Origin: Ruminococcaceae bacterium UBA1417
Lineage (GTDB): Bacteria; Bacillota; Clostridia; Oscillospirales; Acutalibacteraceae
DNA length: 7,205 nt
Assembly (NCBI GenBank): GCA_002305575.1
Contig: DBPP01000027.1
Span: 6,751-13,955, forward strand
Direction of reading: 5' to 3'
The translations under genes and the position numbers were made by a program. A model generated the notes under the pieces. It worked only from the letters and a program-made list of their open reading frames with translations, did no database searches and was not told the origin of the DNA. Below are positions 1 through 5,219 of the stretch, piece after piece. The first letter of the stretch is position 1. Every line of letters starts with the position of its first letter.

Positions 1-671
1 CCACGGATACCACAACGGACGCCGCCACAGTCGAGACCGACGAAGACGATACGCTGGCGACCGACAATATTTTTGACCAGCTGGAGGCCGGCAACGGCAT
101 CGGTACCGCGCTGTTTGTGACCGGTTTCATCCTCGCCGGTGTCGGCGTAATCGGCATCATCGGTCTGATTGTCTGGCATCGCGCTTCGAGCCTGCACGAC
201 CGGGACCGGGATGAACGCGAGGAAATTTTCGATGAAATCGAACAGGCGGAAATGCGCAACCGCCGCCACCGCGAGGCCGAACGAGCCGCCCGGGCCTACG
301 AGGAGCGTATCGAAGCGCGCGAGCACGACCGCGTGCCTGTGGCGCGCAAGTATGACACGGAAGCGCTGACGGGGGAGATCCCGCTGGTGCCGGACCGCGC
401 AGACTATACGGTGGAGCAGCCGATCATACCGAGTACGCCGGTTTCCATGCAGCCGGGGCGCGTGCAGCGTCCGGTGCAGCCGGCGAAGCCCGTGCAAAGC
501 GTCCGGCCGAAAACGGCGCCTGCGGCAAAACCGGCGCCGGCAGCAAAGCCTGCACCTTCCGTAAGGCCTGCACCCGCGACGAAGCCTGCCCCGCAGCCGA
601 AGGCGGCGACACCGCGCAAATACGATTTGGACGAAATCCTGCGCGAGGTGCGCGAGAGCAAAAATCGTTGA
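1..671 (+). CDS. C-terminal part of a single-pass membrane protein with a Pro/Ala-rich repeat tail (partial, 5' end outside window)
   Basis: The reading frame is open from base 3 to the TGA at 669-671 (222 codons visible), so the true start lies upstream. The in-frame GTG at 117 has no ribosome binding site and would cut into the membrane helix. Visible order: an acidic Asp/Glu/Thr-rich stretch, one hydrophobic helix (about bases 96-178, GIGTALF to LIVW), then a highly charged Arg/Glu segment likely to be helical (about 180-330), a Pro/Ala/Lys tail built of hexapeptide repeats (468-599), and a short end with KYDLDEILREV. The positively charged residues after the helix suggest that the tail is cytoplasmic and the missing N-terminal part extracytoplasmic. 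I do not recognise the family. The short C-terminal amphipathic motif after a flexible linker could be a docking peptide; that is inference. A terminator follows about 105 bp downstream. Confidence 0.75.
   Translation, partial: TDTTTDAATVETDEDDTLATDNIFDQLEAGNGIGTALFVTGFILAGVGVIGIIGLIVWHRASSLHDRDRDEREEIFDEIEQAEMRNRRHREAERAARAYEERIEAREHDRVPVARKYDTEALTGEIPLVPDRADYTVEQPIIPSTPVSMQPGRVQRPVQPAKPVQSVRPKTAPAAKPAPAAKPAPSVRPAPATKPAPQPKAATPRKYDLDEILREVRESKNR
468..599 (+). repeat. Degenerate 18-bp in-frame repeat encoding [K/R]P-hexapeptides
   Basis: Lys or Arg followed by Pro recurs with a six-residue period: RPVQPA, KPVQSV, an eight-residue unit RPKTAPAA, then KPAPAA, KPAPSV, RPAPAT and KPAPQP. The last four units are exactly 18 bp each (528-599). 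Such Pro/Ala/Lys linkers are typically extended and flexible. The copies differ at the DNA level, so this is an old or selected repeat and not a recent slippage array. Confidence 0.75.
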
Positions 672-776
672 GTTCCCGTTTACAACCAGCGGCAAAGCGG
701 CGGTTGATAGGGTTGCGTTTCACAACAAAGACTTTAAACCGGGGGCCATTATTCCCGATCAGGTTGCAACAAAGTT

Positions 777-818
777 AAAAATCGAGGTAGAGTTTGTCGA
801 CTCTGCCTCGATTTTTTT
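777..818 (+). terminator. Strong rho-independent terminator, probably bidirectional
   Basis: Stem 781-792 pairs with 801-812 over 12 bp, with one G-T wobble, around an 8-nt loop. The T-run at 812-818 follows, and A777-780 precedes the stem. It would end the upstream plus-strand gene. Because of the A-run it can also act on the minus strand, as a backstop for transcripts leaving the metallopeptidase gene. Confidence 0.85.
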
Positions 819-947
819 GCTGTATATTGACTGTCTGGAGGCGCCTGTCACCGCGACGCTTTCGGGTTGTGTACGTAAAACTGTTCTGGTGGCGGAAAGA
901 TACTAGAGCCAAAGACTCAGGCGGCCTTCTGTACCCGGCCGATTGAA
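819..947. other. Intergenic gap between convergent genes, nothing coding seen
   Basis: No ORF with a ribosome binding site and no recognisable RNA gene is visible here. The only structure is an 8-bp inverted repeat, 920-927 with 950-957. It overlaps the stop codon of the minus-strand metallopeptidase gene and could be a weak minus-strand terminator, but it lacks a good T-run. Confidence 0.5.
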
Positions 948-2051
948 TCAGGCCGCCGTCTGCTCGCGGTAGTAGGCGAGGAGCAGGTCCACCATACGGC
1001 CGTAGGAGCGCACGCCGCTCGTCTGGCCGTTGGCCTTGAGGTATGCGTCGTTGACTTTGTTCGAGACCTCGGCCACGGGCGTGTCATACCGGGCCCAATA
1101 GGCGTTGTTGGAGGCAATGTCGCGCCGAAGCGCCTCGCTGCGCAGGGCGGCCACTTGTTCCCAGAGTGCGTAATCGGTGCTGTACAACGCGTTCGTGGCG
1201 TGTACCATGGCGAGATATACGCCGCTGTAGCGGAAGTCTGCGTCGTCGCTGCGGATGCAGGCGAGGAATGCGATGAAGTTGGCTTCGTCCTCGCGCATAT
1301 AGCCCGAAAGGTGCGAAAGCTCGTGGCACATTGTGAAGGGGATGGCCACGTCGTCCATGTGGACGTTCACGTTTGCCTCAAAGGTGAACGGGCAGTAAAT
1401 ACCGCTGATGTCGAGGTAGGACATCACCTCGGAGAATACGACGGCTTTCGGCGTGCCGGTCGTATACAGCGTGGGGTAATCGTCGTGCAGCGCGTTGAAG
1501 GCGGTCTTGGCCCGGGCGGCGCTGTCCGAAAGGCTTGCGGAAAGGCAGAACACGCCATTTTCGTCCTCCTGCACGTCCTCGCGCAGCGTGTTCGCGGCCT
1601 GGGTCAGCGCCACGCACAGGTCGTAAAGCTCCTCGGCGGTGGATTCCCGCACGGTGAGCCCGCTGACGTCGGCAAAGGCGTAGCGGCGGTGGTTGGTGCC
1701 GTAATTCGTGACGCACAAAAACGCGATGCACACGGCCATGAGGACGGGAATCGACAAAAATCGCACCAGACGCGCAAAACGCGCCTCCTTGTGGCGGATC
1801 AGTCGGTAAATGCCGCGCGCGAGATAGACGAGCAGAAACACAACGAGTGCGATCAGGCAAAATTCTCCGATCGAAAACGGCACGAGGCCGGTGATGGCGG
1901 CGAAAAACTGCGCGTAAACCGGGTAGACCGTCACGGCGTACCACTCCGCAAAATCCGGGGACGCTTTCGCGGCGAGATCCAGCGCGAAAGCCGCAGGCAG
2001 GAGCAGCAGCAGCCAGAAGCGGCGCAGCCGGAAGGCACCGAGGTATTTCAT
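948..2051 (-). CDS. DUF3810-type membrane-anchored zinc metallopeptidase
   Basis: A protein of 367 residues. Three hydrophobic segments (about residues 11-29, 58-80 and 99-115) are followed by a long soluble domain. That domain carries the zincin motif HELSH at 243-247 and, a few residues on, REDEANF with Glu254 and Glu256 as candidates for the third zinc ligand. This arrangement, plus the following FIAFLAC and YSGVYLA stretches, matches my knowledge of the DUF3810 family. The domain after the third helix is probably outside the membrane; substrate unknown. I chose the ATG at 2051 because it overlaps the stop of the upstream Cys-rich gene (ATGA) and has GAGG about 10 nt before it. Arg/Pro-rich codons further upstream in this frame are the shadow of other genes. 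Length is normal for the family as I know it, and the zinc motif is intact. The family call is fairly sure; the biological role is not known. Confidence 0.88.
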   Translation of the reverse strand: MKYLGAFRLRRFWLLLLLPAAFALDLAAKASPDFAEWYAVTVYPVYAQFFAAITGLVPFSIGEFCLIALVVFLLVYLARGIYRLIRHKEARFARLVRFLSIPVLMAVCIAFLCVTNYGTNHRRYAFADVSGLTVRESTAEELYDLCVALTQAANTLREDVQEDENGVFCLSASLSDSAARAKTAFNALHDDYPTLYTTGTPKAVVFSEVMSYLDISGIYCPFTFEANVNVHMDDVAIPFTMCHELSHLSGYMREDEANFIAFLACIRSDDADFRYSGVYLAMVHATNALYSTDYALWEQVAALRSEALRRDIASNNAYWARYDTPVAEVSNKVNDAYLKANGQTSGVRSYGRMVDLLLAYYREQTAA

Positions 2052-2278
2052 AGCTTGAAATCCTCGGCGCTGAAGCTCGCCAGTTTCGCTTCGCCCTTCG
2101 GCTCGCGGCGCAGCGGGTCGTAGACATAGCGCTTGCAGCAGCCCTGGTCGGGGATTTGCCCGAGACGGCATTTGAGGTTGTCCTGCGCCGGCACGCTGTA
2201 GGCGCAGTAGGCGCAGCTCGGCGCAATGTTGCGGCCGAACAGCGCATCGCGGTTCTTTTTGTTTTTTCGTCCGAACAA
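2048..2278 (-). CDS. Small conserved clostridial Cys-rich protein (putative four-cysteine metal site)
   Basis: A 76-residue basic protein starting at a TTG (2276-2278), with GGAGG at 2288-2292, 9 nt upstream. Cysteines lie at 22, 25, 37, 47 and 48 (CxxC, then C, then CC), followed by YVYDPLRREP. A pattern of this kind, CxxC-x(n)-C-x(n)-C ending in a YDPL(K/R)R stretch, recurs in small uncharacterised proteins of Clostridia as far as I remember. It would suit binding of zinc or an iron-sulfur cluster. There is no signal peptide or membrane segment, so it is probably cytoplasmic. Its stop overlaps the start of the DUF3810 metallopeptidase gene by 4 bp, which suggests translational coupling and a shared process. 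No function is assigned; the link to metal is inferred from the cysteines only. Confidence 0.75.
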   Translation of the reverse strand: MFGRKNKKNRDALFGRNIAPSCAYCAYSVPAQDNLKCRLGQIPDQGCCKRYVYDPLRREPKGEAKLASFSAEDFKL

Positions 2279-2287
2279 AGTGGTATG

Positions 2288-2292
2288 CCTCC
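2288..2292 (-). promoter_or_regulatory. Shine-Dalgarno site that fixes the TTG start of the Cys-rich gene
   Basis: Read on the minus strand this is GGAGG, 9 nt before TTG at 2278. No in-frame ATG nearby has a comparable site. Confidence 0.7.
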
Positions 2293-2309
2293 GTTTTGAA
2301 GATACGCTT

Positions 2310-2338
2310 ATTGTACCATTCCGGCGGGCAAATTTCCA
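2310..2338 (-). promoter_or_regulatory. Candidate vegetative promoter for the Cys-rich/DUF3810 operon
   Basis: On the minus strand, TGGAAA (2338-2333, 4 of 6 to TTGACA) is separated by 17 nt from TACAAT (2315-2310, 5 of 6 to TATAAT), with an extended TGG before the -10. It lies directly after the ylbJ stop codon (2339-2341) and about 30 nt before the TTG start. The two downstream genes can therefore be expressed apart from ylbJ. I see no terminator between ylbJ and this promoter. Confidence 0.55.
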
Positions 2339-3472
2339 CTACAATTTTTTCGGTCCACGGACGCCGGTCCGGCACGCTGCAAGGAAAAAGAGGGCGAGCG
2401 CCAACAGCGCGGCCGAAGCGGCGGTGCTGCCCGCCGTGGGCGCGGCGGCAAGAGCAGCGCCGCCGGCCGCCGCACTTTCCGCCGCTGGAAACACAAAGGC
2501 GAGCGCGCGGTAGCAGGCGGCGGCAAGCAGGCCGTTCCAGAGCCGGGAGAGCAGGTAGAGGCCGCGGTGCAGCGGAAAACCATCTCGGAAAAAGGAGAAA
2601 ATCTGCAAATGGATGCAGACCCCGCCGAAACCGAGCCCGAACGCGACAATCGCCGGGGCGGTGTGCCAATACGCGCTGTGCGCGGTGCCGGCAGTCACCT
2701 CGAGGAAAAATGCAGCGAGCGCGCCGGCGTCTGGCACGGTAAAGCCGAGCCGTGCAAGCAGGGATACACCGGCCTGAAACAGACCGGCGCCGTGCAGAAC
2801 AGCCAGAAGTCCCGAAAAAACGACGACAAAGCCGCACATGGAGACCATGGCCGAGACACCGTCGCGCACGGCATCCGTAAAGCTGCCGGAGGCGGTGGGC
2901 GGCACAGCGGCGGTCTTGGCAGGCAGCGGCGCAAACCGCGCGAGGCACACACCCGTCAGCAACGGCGCCAAAAGGCAGGCGAAAAAGAGCAGAAGTCCGG
3001 TGCGCGCGCTGCCCAGTACAACCGATCCCGTGTAGGATGCGGCAAAAGCGTAACCGGGCGCCGTGCAGAAGCACAAAAGACGCGCGCACTGTGCGCGGGT
3101 CAGCCGGCCGTCCGCGTGGAGTGCGGCTGCGATTTTGGCGCCAGTCGGGTAGCCGGCAGTCAGGCCGAAAATGAGTGCCGGGGCGGCGCAGGGCGGCAGA
3201 TGGAATGCGTGCCGCAGCACCGGGGCAAGCGGGCGGAAAAGCCAGACGGCTGCCCGGCTTTTCGAGAGCAGGCAGGCGAGCAGCACAAACGGAAACAGCG
3301 ATGGGACAAGCGTGTTCAGGCAGGCGTATGCGCCGTTGCGAATGCCGGTTGCGGCATCCGTGCGGTACACTAGCGCGAGCGCGCAGAAGGCGAGCAGGGC
3401 CGCGGCGCTCAGCGCCGTACGAAGCGTTTTGGGAGCGGCGCGCAGGGGCGCGGGCAAGGCGTGACCTTTCAA
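2339..3472 (-). CDS. ylbJ: YlbJ/SpoVV-like sporulation membrane protein (DPA transporter family)
   Basis: A 377-residue polytopic membrane protein. Family signatures seen: LNTLVPSLFPF at 52-62, FGLTAGYPTGAK at 102-113, a basic/Cys segment RLLCFCTAPG at 131-140, a second half with EVTAGT at 259-263, and GGVCIHLQIF at 283-292. These fit YlbJ, a member of the nucleoside-recognition/Gate-type transporter group. In B. subtilis YlbJ (renamed SpoVV) is made under sigma-E in the mother cell and moves dipicolinic acid across the outer forespore membrane. I infer the same role here. The start is the TTG at 3470-3472, chosen because GGAGGAGG (3488-3481) sits 8 nt before it. A candidate sigma-E promoter lies just upstream, divergent to yqfC. 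The C-terminal about 40 residues are Ala-rich and end in a hydrophobic helix; that part is poorly conserved. The family is fairly sure; the substrate is inferred. Confidence 0.87.
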   Translation of the reverse strand: MKGHALPAPLRAAPKTLRTALSAAALLAFCALALVYRTDAATGIRNGAYACLNTLVPSLFPFVLLACLLSKSRAAVWLFRPLAPVLRHAFHLPPCAAPALIFGLTAGYPTGAKIAAALHADGRLTRAQCARLLCFCTAPGYAFAASYTGSVVLGSARTGLLLFFACLLAPLLTGVCLARFAPLPAKTAAVPPTASGSFTDAVRDGVSAMVSMCGFVVVFSGLLAVLHGAGLFQAGVSLLARLGFTVPDAGALAAFFLEVTAGTAHSAYWHTAPAIVAFGLGFGGVCIHLQIFSFFRDGFPLHRGLYLLSRLWNGLLAAACYRALAFVFPAAESAAAGGAALAAAPTAGSTAASAALLALALFFLAACRTGVRGPKKL

Positions 3473-3480
3473 ATGGGTTT

Positions 3481-3488
3481 CCTCCTCC
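3481..3488 (-). promoter_or_regulatory. Double Shine-Dalgarno site deciding the ylbJ TTG start
   Basis: Read on the minus strand this is GGAGGAGG, ending 8 nt before TTG at 3472. It is the strongest ribosome binding site near the gene and favours TTG. Confidence 0.75.
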
Positions 3489-3506
3489 GTTTGCCGGGTT
3501 CCTCAC

Positions 3507-3535
3507 AGTATATGCGGCGGTGGGCGCGCATATTT
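3507..3535 (-). promoter_or_regulatory. Candidate sigma-E promoter of ylbJ
   Basis: On the minus strand, AAATATG (3535-3529) as -35 is followed after exactly 14 nt by CATATACT (3514-3507) as -10. The B. subtilis sigma-E consensus is roughly kmATATT-N14-CATACAhT, so the -10 matches 7 of 8 and the -35 5 of 7. Start of transcription would be near 3500, giving a leader of about 28 nt that includes the ribosome binding site. Confidence 0.55.
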
Positions 3536-3536
3536 A
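3508..3536 (+). promoter_or_regulatory. Candidate sigma-E promoter of yqfC-yqfD, interlocked with that of ylbJ
   Basis: On the plus strand, GTATATG (3508-3514) and CATATTTA (3529-3536) are also 14 nt apart. The match is weaker than on the other strand (5 of 7 and 5 of 8). Start of transcription would be near 3543, about 17 nt before the yqfC ATG. Confidence 0.35.
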
Positions 3537-3559
3537 TTGCGGAGAAAGAAGGTGCGGCC

Positions 3560-3805
3560 ATGGGAGAAAAAACGGCGCAGGTCCGCTTTGGACTGACCGG
3601 CGGCACAATCCGGACCGAGATCCTCGGCAGCCACCGCCTGGTGCTCGAAGGCTGCGACGGTATCCTTGAATACGGCGTGGAACAGGTCGGCTTCCGATGC
3701 GGCCGGCAGCAGGTGTGGGTCAAGGGCAAGAACCTGCGGCTCGTGCGCGTGGAGGAGGATTATGCCGTGCTGACCGGAAAAATTGAGGAGGTGGCATACC
3801 GGTGA
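3560..3805 (+). CDS. yqfC: Sporulation protein YqfC (YabP/YqfC family)
   Basis: An 81-residue protein with the compact beta-rich pattern of the YabP/YqfC family: RLVLEGCDGILEY at 26-38, then VGFRCG, VWVKGKNLRLVRV at 52-64 and LTGKIEEVAY near the end. The frame stays open upstream to 3461, but I chose ATG 3560: AGAAGG lies about 7 nt before it, the family begins near this point, and the upstream codons overlap the promoter gap. In Bacillus yqfC is expressed with yqfD in the mother cell under sigma-E and belongs to the conserved sporulation set; its molecular role is unknown. The stop overlaps the yqfD start (GTGA), so the two are translationally coupled. The protein has no membrane segment and probably works at the membrane with YqfD, which is inference. 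Confidence 0.88.
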   Translation: MGEKTAQVRFGLTGGTIRTEILGSHRLVLEGCDGILEYGVEQVGFRCGRQQVWVKGKNLRLVRVEEDYAVLTGKIEEVAYR

Positions 3806-4992
3806 TCGAAGCCATCACGCGCTGGGTAGCCGGCGCCGCCACGGCGCGCGTTTCGGGCGATACGGCGCGGTTTATGAATGTGGCGGTGCGCAGCGGCATC
3901 ACGCCGCTCGAAATTCGGCAGGACGGCCCATGTCTGCTTCTGACGGTGCGGGCGAAGCAGTACCGCCGGTTACACGCGGTGAAGATCCGCACGCACACTG
4001 CGGTGCGGCTCGTCGACCGGCGCGGTTGGCCGTTTGTATTGCGCCGCGCCCTGCGTCGTCCCGGCCTTCTGCTCGGCGTCGCGCTGGGCATCGCGCTTTA
4101 CGCCTGGCTTTCCGGGTTCTACTGGGGCATCGAAATTGCGGGCGACGCGCCGTACGCGCACAGCGAGATCCTCGATGTGGCCGAGGACTGCGGGGCATAC
4201 GTCGGCGCGCCGCGCGCCGCGCTCGATGAAGCGCTGGCGGCGGTACAGCTGCAAAATGTGCTGCCGAAAATTTCCTGGGCTTCGTTTAACACGGACGGCT
4301 GCTTCATCACGCTGAACGTCCGCAGTGCGCTTGAAAAGGAAACGGGGGCCGACCACAGCGGCGCGTACGACGTCGTGGCCGCGCGCGCCGGGCTTGTGCG
4401 GTCCATCGCGGCGGAAAGTGGTACGGTGCTGGCCGAGGTCGGCTCCGCCGTTGCCGAGGGGGAAGTGCTCGTTTCCGGCGTGACGGAGATCGGCGACCCC
4501 TATAGCGAGGAGCCGATGCGCCGCCTGCTTTCCCACGCGCGGGCGACGGTGATGGCTGAGACGCGCCACACATTTACGGCGAGCTGTCCGCTGACGTTTG
4601 AGTCTACACGGGAGACGGCGGTGGGCGAGCGCCGCGCGCTCTTTGTGCTGGGCGTGCGCGTTCCGCTCAGCCTTTCCGGCGCGCCGGACGGCGAAATTAC
4701 GGCCTACAGCCGGGAGACGCTCGAGCTGCTCGATACGGCGCTGCCCGTCTGGGTGGAAACGCTGCGCGTGGCGCAGGCGGAACCGGTGACCGTGACGCTC
4801 ACGCAGGAACAGGCGCAGCAGCGCGCCGAAGAAAAAATCCGTGTCCTGCAGGCCGCGTACCTCGGGGAAGACGGCAGCCTCCTTTCAGAAACGCTGCGCT
4901 TTTCCGTCCGGGATGGGGTGGTATACGCCATTGCACAATGCGTCTGCCTCGAAAACATTGCGCAGGAGGTGCCGATTTCGGTGGAAAATTGA
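3802..4992 (+). CDS. yqfD: Sporulation membrane protein YqfD
   Basis: A 396-residue protein whose length and layout fit YqfD. A cytoplasmic N-terminal domain (1-85, with FMNVAVRSGITPLEI at 24-38 and Arg-rich residues before the membrane) precedes one transmembrane helix (about 88-108). Next is a POTRA-like segment (about 110-180, including the sequence around NVLPKISWASFN), then a stretch resembling a barrel-sandwich/biotinyl-lipoyl fold (about 190-230, VVAARAGLVRSI to GEVLVSGVTEI). The large remainder should lie outside the membrane, in the space between mother cell and forespore. Start is GTG at 3802, overlapping the yqfC stop, with GGAGG at 3787-3791. In Bacillus it is a sigma-E gene; mutant phenotypes are sporulation defects, and no enzymatic activity is known to me. 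Next gene is phoH, in the order usual for Firmicutes, but with its own promoter here. Confidence 0.9.
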   Translation: MIEAITRWVAGAATARVSGDTARFMNVAVRSGITPLEIRQDGPCLLLTVRAKQYRRLHAVKIRTHTAVRLVDRRGWPFVLRRALRRPGLLLGVALGIALYAWLSGFYWGIEIAGDAPYAHSEILDVAEDCGAYVGAPRAALDEALAAVQLQNVLPKISWASFNTDGCFITLNVRSALEKETGADHSGAYDVVAARAGLVRSIAAESGTVLAEVGSAVAEGEVLVSGVTEIGDPYSEEPMRRLLSHARATVMAETRHTFTASCPLTFESTRETAVGERRALFVLGVRVPLSLSGAPDGEITAYSRETLELLDTALPVWVETLRVAQAEPVTVTLTQEQAQQRAEEKIRVLQAAYLGEDGSLLSETLRFSVRDGVVYAIAQCVCLENIAQEVPISVEN

Positions 4993-5045
4993 CGGAAAAG
5001 GGCGACATTTTCGGTGCGTTTGTCGGAATTGCACAGCGAACTGAA

Positions 5046-5067
5046 AAAATTTCATTTAAAATTTCAT
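5046..5067 (+). repeat. Tandem 10-bp A/T-rich direct repeat upstream of the phoH promoter
   Basis: AAAATTTCAT occurs at 5046-5055 and again at 5058-5067, two bases apart (12-bp period). It ends about 23 bp before the -10 box. It could be an UP element that compensates for the poor -35, or an operator. Confidence 0.6.
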
Positions 5068-5096
5068 GCCCAAAATGGAAAGGAGTATGCTATAAT
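5068..5096 (+). promoter_or_regulatory. Extended -10 promoter for phoH-ybeY
   Basis: TGC directly before TATAAT (5088-5096) gives an ideal extended -10. At 17-nt spacing the -35 position (5068-5073, GCCCAA) has no useful match. The predicted start is near 5103, leaving a leader of about 117 nt. This would uncouple phoH from the sporulation genes upstream. Confidence 0.65.
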
Positions 5097-5105
5097 ATCT
5101 GCGTA

Positions 5106-5164
5106 GGCGCACAAAAGCGCAGCGCTTTGCGCCGCACGCCCGGCGCCCTGTGGGGTGGCGCGGG
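5106..5164 (+). promoter_or_regulatory. Two GC-rich hairpins in the phoH leader (possible attenuator)
   Basis: Hairpin one: GGCGC 5106-5110 plus AAAGCG 5114-5119 pair with CGCTTT 5123-5128 plus GCGCC 5129-5133, with a 3-nt bulge and CAG loop. Hairpin two: CCC 5139-5141 plus GCGCC 5143-5147 pair with GGCGC 5157-5161 plus GGG 5162-5164, with one bulged G and a 9-nt loop, followed by ATTTT (5165-5169). The second resembles a weak intrinsic terminator ahead of the gene. Confidence 0.4.
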
Positions 5165-5207
5165 ATTTTGCATGAAAGCGTGCGTGGAGGGACGCATCGG
5201 CTTTCTG

Positions 5208-5213
5208 AAGGAG
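5208..5213 (+). promoter_or_regulatory. Shine-Dalgarno site deciding the phoH TTG start
   Basis: AAGGAG lies 6 nt before TTG 5220. The in-frame ATG at 5172 has no ribosome binding site and would add 16 residues foreign to the family. Confidence 0.75.
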
Positions 5214-5219
5214 CATAAT

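Noticed and set aside
920..957. 8-bp inverted repeat at the end of the metallopeptidase gene as a minus-strand terminator
   Set aside because: The loop is 22 nt, half of the repeat is coding and no proper T-run follows. The hairpin at 777-818 is a better terminator for that strand.
1155..2123. Plus-strand ORF of 322 codons opposite the metallopeptidase gene
   Set aside because: Antisense shadow in GC-rich DNA. Its composition (Gly/Val/His/Arg-rich) has no recognisable domain, and the minus strand carries a clear family match.
2567..3373. Plus-strand ORF of 268 codons opposite ylbJ
   Set aside because: Antisense shadow, strongly Arg/Gly/Gln-rich, with no domain, while the opposite strand encodes a convincing membrane protein.
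948..3506. One open reading frame of 852 codons on the minus strand, suggesting a giant fused protein
   Set aside because: Only the last 367 codons look like a real protein. The upstream part is Arg/Pro/Ala-rich shadow of ylbJ and of the small Cys-rich gene in other frames. An ATG with a ribosome binding site at 2051 explains the real gene.
3461..3559. N-terminal extension of YqfC to 3461
   Set aside because: It would run through the promoter gap and the ylbJ ribosome binding site. The ATG at 3560 has its own AGAAGG and fits the family length.
3970..4569. Minus-strand ORF of 199 codons opposite yqfD
   Set aside because: Shadow frame of yqfD. No ribosome binding site that I could see and no plausible protein features.
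4938..5219. N-terminal extension of PhoH up to 4938, or ATG 5172 as start
   Set aside because: The extension overlaps the yqfD end, the promoter and the leader hairpins. No ribosome binding site precedes 5172, while AAGGAG precedes TTG 5220.
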